45,258 nucleotides of DNA from Azospirillum sp. Lineage in GTDB: Bacteria > Pseudomonadota > Alphaproteobacteria > Azospirillales > Azospirillaceae. The stretch is taken from the NCBI GenBank assembly GCA_016124535.1, contig WGNK01000048.1:1-45258 (forward strand), written 5' to 3'. The number at the start of each line of letters is the position of its first letter. Position 1 is the stretch's first letter. Below the pieces are notes generated by a model, which was not told the origin of the DNA, did no database searches, and worked only from the letters and a program-made list of their open reading frames with translations. Position numbers and translations under genes: made by a program. Positions 43,295-45,258 of the stretch are shown here, one piece after another.

Positions 43295-44032
43295 ATGGCC
43301 TTCAAGAACTTCACCGAGTTCCACCACAGTATCGAACGCAATGTGTTCGTGATGCTGGGGTTGACCTTCATCACCGTCTCGATCGGCGGCCTGGTCCAGG
43401 TGATTCCACTCTACACCATCGAATCGACCATCGAGAAGGTCGAGGGGGTGCGGCCGTATTCGCCGTTGGAACTGGCCGGCTTCAACATCTACCTGCGCGA
43501 GGGCTGCTATCTGTGCCACAGCCAGCAGATCCGGCCGTTCCGCGATGAAGTCGAACGCTACGGCCATTACTCGCTGGCGGCCGAGAGCATGTACGACCAC
43601 CCGTTCCAGTGGGGGTCCAAGCGCACCGGTCCCGATCTCGCGCGGGTCGGCGGCAAATACTCCAACGCCTGGCATGTCGCCCATCTCAGCGACCCGCGGG
43701 CGGTGGTGCCGGAATCGGTGATGCCGACGTTCCAGTGGATGGCGACCCGGCCGCTCAAATTCGGCGATGTCCAGGCGCATATGCGGACGTTGCGCACCGT
43801 CGGGGTGCCCTATACCGACGACATGATCGCCAACGCCAAGGACGACCTGGCCAGTCAGAAGAATCCGGATGCCGACAACGAGGGGCTGCTGAAGCGCTAT
43901 CCCAAGGCGGTGGTGGCCAATTTCACCGGCGACAAGACGGTGACCGAGATGGATGCCCTGATCGCCTATCTCCAGGTGCTCGGCACCCTGGTCGACTTTA
44001 CCCAGTATCAGCCCAACCAGTTCCAGCAATAG
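43295..44032 (+). CDS. ccoO: cbb3-type cytochrome c oxidase subunit II
   Basis: A 245-residue membrane-anchored monohaem cytochrome c. One N-terminal segment (about 18-40; FVMLGLTFITVSIGGLVQV) is followed by the haem site CYLCH (C71, C74, H75) and the GTKRTGPDLARVGGKYS-type segment (here SKRTGPDLARVGGKYS). Met ligand region VMPTFQWM comes later. It passes electrons from CcoP to the CcoN haem. It lies 26 nt after ccoN and 12 nt before ccoQ. Confidence 0.97.
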   Translation: MAFKNFTEFHHSIERNVFVMLGLTFITVSIGGLVQVIPLYTIESTIEKVEGVRPYSPLELAGFNIYLREGCYLCHSQQIRPFRDEVERYGHYSLAAESMYDHPFQWGSKRTGPDLARVGGKYSNAWHVAHLSDPRAVVPESVMPTFQWMATRPLKFGDVQAHMRTLRTVGVPYTDDMIANAKDDLASQKNPDADNEGLLKRYPKAVVANFTGDKTVTEMDALIAYLQVLGTLVDFTQYQPNQFQQ

Positions 44033-44044
44033 GGAAACACCATC

Positions 44045-44206
44045 ATGGATTGGCTGTCGTTGGGAACCTTGCTGCACTCGTATTGGACGGTGTGGATGGT
44101 CGTGCTGTTCACCGCGCTGGTGGTCTATGCGCTGTGGCCGAGCAACCGGGACTTCTATCAAGAGGCCGGCCGCATCCCCTTCAAGGACGACGGGTCGGGA
44201 GTCTGA
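44045..44206 (+). CDS. ccoQ: cbb3-type oxidase small subunit CcoQ (FixQ)
   Basis: A 53-residue protein, short enough to be easily missed: MDWLSLGTLLHSYWTVWMVV, then LFTALVVYALWPSNRDFYQE and a polar acidic tail. It has one membrane segment and the WPSNR motif common to CcoQ. It stabilises the cbb3 complex. It sits between ccoO and ccoP, with 3 nt to the ccoP start. Confidence 0.95.
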   Translation: MDWLSLGTLLHSYWTVWMVVLFTALVVYALWPSNRDFYQEAGRIPFKDDGSGV

Positions 44207-44209
44207 ATC

Positions 44210-45079
44210 ATGGCACACCATGCTGATATCGACCCCCTTTCGGGGGTCGAAACCACCGGGCACGAGTGGGATGGGCTGCAGGAGCTCAACAACCCGCTGC
44301 CCAAGTGGTGGCTCTACGTGTTCTTCGCCACCGTCGCCTGGGCCTTGGTCTATTGGGTGCTCTACCCGGCCTGGCCGCTGGGTAGTTTTCACACCAAGGG
44401 TCTGCTCGGCTGGACCGCGCGCAGCCAGATCGAGAGCGATCTCGCCGCCGGCCACCAGGCCCAGGCCAAGTATCTTGACCGCATCGCCGCCGCGACCGTC
44501 GAGCAGATTCACGACGACCCCGACCTGCTCAACTTCGCGCTGGCCGGTGGCCGGTCGGCATTTGCGGTCAACTGCACACCGTGCCACGGCGCCGGCGGCC
44601 AGGGGAATCCGAATTTCCCGATTCTGGCCGACGACAAATGGCTTTGGGGCGGCACGCTGAGTGACATCTACCAGACCATCCAGCACGGCATCCGCGCCGC
44701 CGATGACGACACCCACATGTCGCAGATGCCGCGGTTCGGCGCCGACGGTGTGCTAAAGCCAAATGAGATCAATGACGTCGCCGAGTACGTGCTGTCGTTT
44801 ACCAAGAAGTCGACCGATGCCGCCGCCGCCGGTCGGGGTGCCCAGATTTTCGCCGACAACTGCGCCGCCTGTCATGGCGACCACGGTCAGGGCAGTCTGG
44901 AAGTCGGCGCGCCAGCGCTCAACGACGGCATCTGGCAGTATGGCGGCGACAAGAGCACCATCGTCCAGACCGTCACCTATGCCCGCCAGGGCGTGATGCC
45001 GAACTGGTCCAAGCGGCTCGACGACGCCACGATCAAGCAGCTCGCGGTCTATGTCCACGAGTTGGGCGGCGGCAAGTAG
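44210..45079 (+). CDS. ccoP: cbb3-type oxidase dihaem subunit CcoP
   Basis: A 289-residue membrane-anchored dihaem cytochrome c. After the N-terminal GHEWDGLQELNNPLP comes a membrane segment (about 33-56, WWLYVFFATVAWALVYWVL). The two haem sites are CTPCH (C122, C125, H126) and CAACH (C218, C221, H222). Methionine ligand regions MSQMPRFG and VMPNW follow each. It accepts electrons from soluble carriers, which here may include the pseudoazurin encoded upstream. Assembly genes (ccoG, ccoH, ccoI, ccoS) are not within the remaining sequence. Confidence 0.97.
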   Translation: MAHHADIDPLSGVETTGHEWDGLQELNNPLPKWWLYVFFATVAWALVYWVLYPAWPLGSFHTKGLLGWTARSQIESDLAAGHQAQAKYLDRIAAATVEQIHDDPDLLNFALAGGRSAFAVNCTPCHGAGGQGNPNFPILADDKWLWGGTLSDIYQTIQHGIRAADDDTHMSQMPRFGADGVLKPNEINDVAEYVLSFTKKSTDAAAAGRGAQIFADNCAACHGDHGQGSLEVGAPALNDGIWQYGGDKSTIVQTVTYARQGVMPNWSKRLDDATIKQLAVYVHELGGGK

Positions 45080-45258
45080 CCCTCTCCTGTAACGCCCGTC
45101 CTCTCCGTCGTCCCGAATGTTGGTTACCACTTGGTTCCGGAGTGGGCGGGACCCACCTGGATTGACCGGATGTTGGCGGGATCAAGGACTTAAAGAGGGC
45201 GGGCGGCGTTCATGGTCGGGCGGAGTTGCGGGTCCGGTGATGCCGATGGCGTTTGGTA
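45080..45258. other. Right edge, no supported gene
   Basis: The last 179 bp have no convincing coding sequence. An ATG near 45240 could be the first codon of a gene that lies beyond the window, but too little is left to judge. The beginning of the window (1-62) likewise shows nothing that I can support. Confidence 0.4.

Noticed and set aside
43169..44716. A 515-codon minus-strand frame opposite ccoO, ccoQ and ccoP.
   Set aside because: It spans three well-supported cbb3 genes and their gaps, and its translation has no family features.
45159..45197. FNR-like TTGAC ... GATCAA site at the right edge.
   Set aside because: The half-sites are separated by far more than the 4 bp required.

Overview
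The window is GC-rich chromosomal DNA from an alphaproteobacterium, most likely of the Rhodospirillales type. The indicators are a RegB/RegA (ActS/ActR) redox two-component pair, a very large (about 1600-residue) NAD-dependent glutamate dehydrogenase, a ccoNOQP cbb3 oxidase operon, a pseudoazurin and a ycjX/TIGR01620 pair. No rRNA or tRNA gene, CRISPR array or complete insertion sequence was seen. The species assignment is inference.

Layout. Positions 63-1864 (minus) hold an overlapping ATPase + TOPRIM-like gene pair with the look of a defence or DNA-repair module and locally AT-rich sequence. Positions 2042-6886 (minus) hold the NAD-glutamate dehydrogenase. Divergent from it is an agmatine-deiminase-family gene whose nucleophilic cysteine position is serine, followed by a small secreted protein. 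An ABC ATPase (minus) is divergent from regB-regA. Downstream of regA is a decayed beta-carbonic anhydrase, then oligoendopeptidase F and, probably in the same operon, a gene carrying the full set of halohydrin dehalogenase motifs. An AT-rich stretch (about 14580-15180) holds a small internally duplicated orphan protein. Positions 15275-24495 hold a CAP-domain protein with a methyltransferase, glyoxalase II, a glutathione transferase, a PadR-like regulator, an HPt-pseudoreceiver fusion, an autotransporter with a DUF3574 lipoprotein, and a polysaccharide deacetylase-GNAT-MltA cluster.

Positions 24867-29545 (minus) hold epmA-mtnA and a CBS/nucleotidyltransferase-exonuclease pair whose exonuclease lacks its first metal-binding motif. 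After a DUF1178 gene and a membrane-anchored alpha/beta hydrolase come a tripartite TRAP transporter (dctPQM, minus), a divergent soluble PAS histidine kinase, ycjX-TIGR01620 ending in a 17-bp tandem repeat, and a small membrane protein. The window closes with pseudoazurin followed by ccoNOQP, a respiratory block for low-oxygen growth.

Themes. RegBA is a known controller of cbb3 oxidase genes in related bacteria, so the two respiratory blocks may be functionally linked although about 30 kb apart. The observations most worth following are the halohydrin dehalogenase, the Cys-to-Ser agmatine deiminase homologue, and the ATPase-TOPRIM pair. Several catalytically degenerate paralogues (pseudoreceiver, exonuclease) also occur. 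I did not find one large new multi-gene system that I can support from sequence alone.
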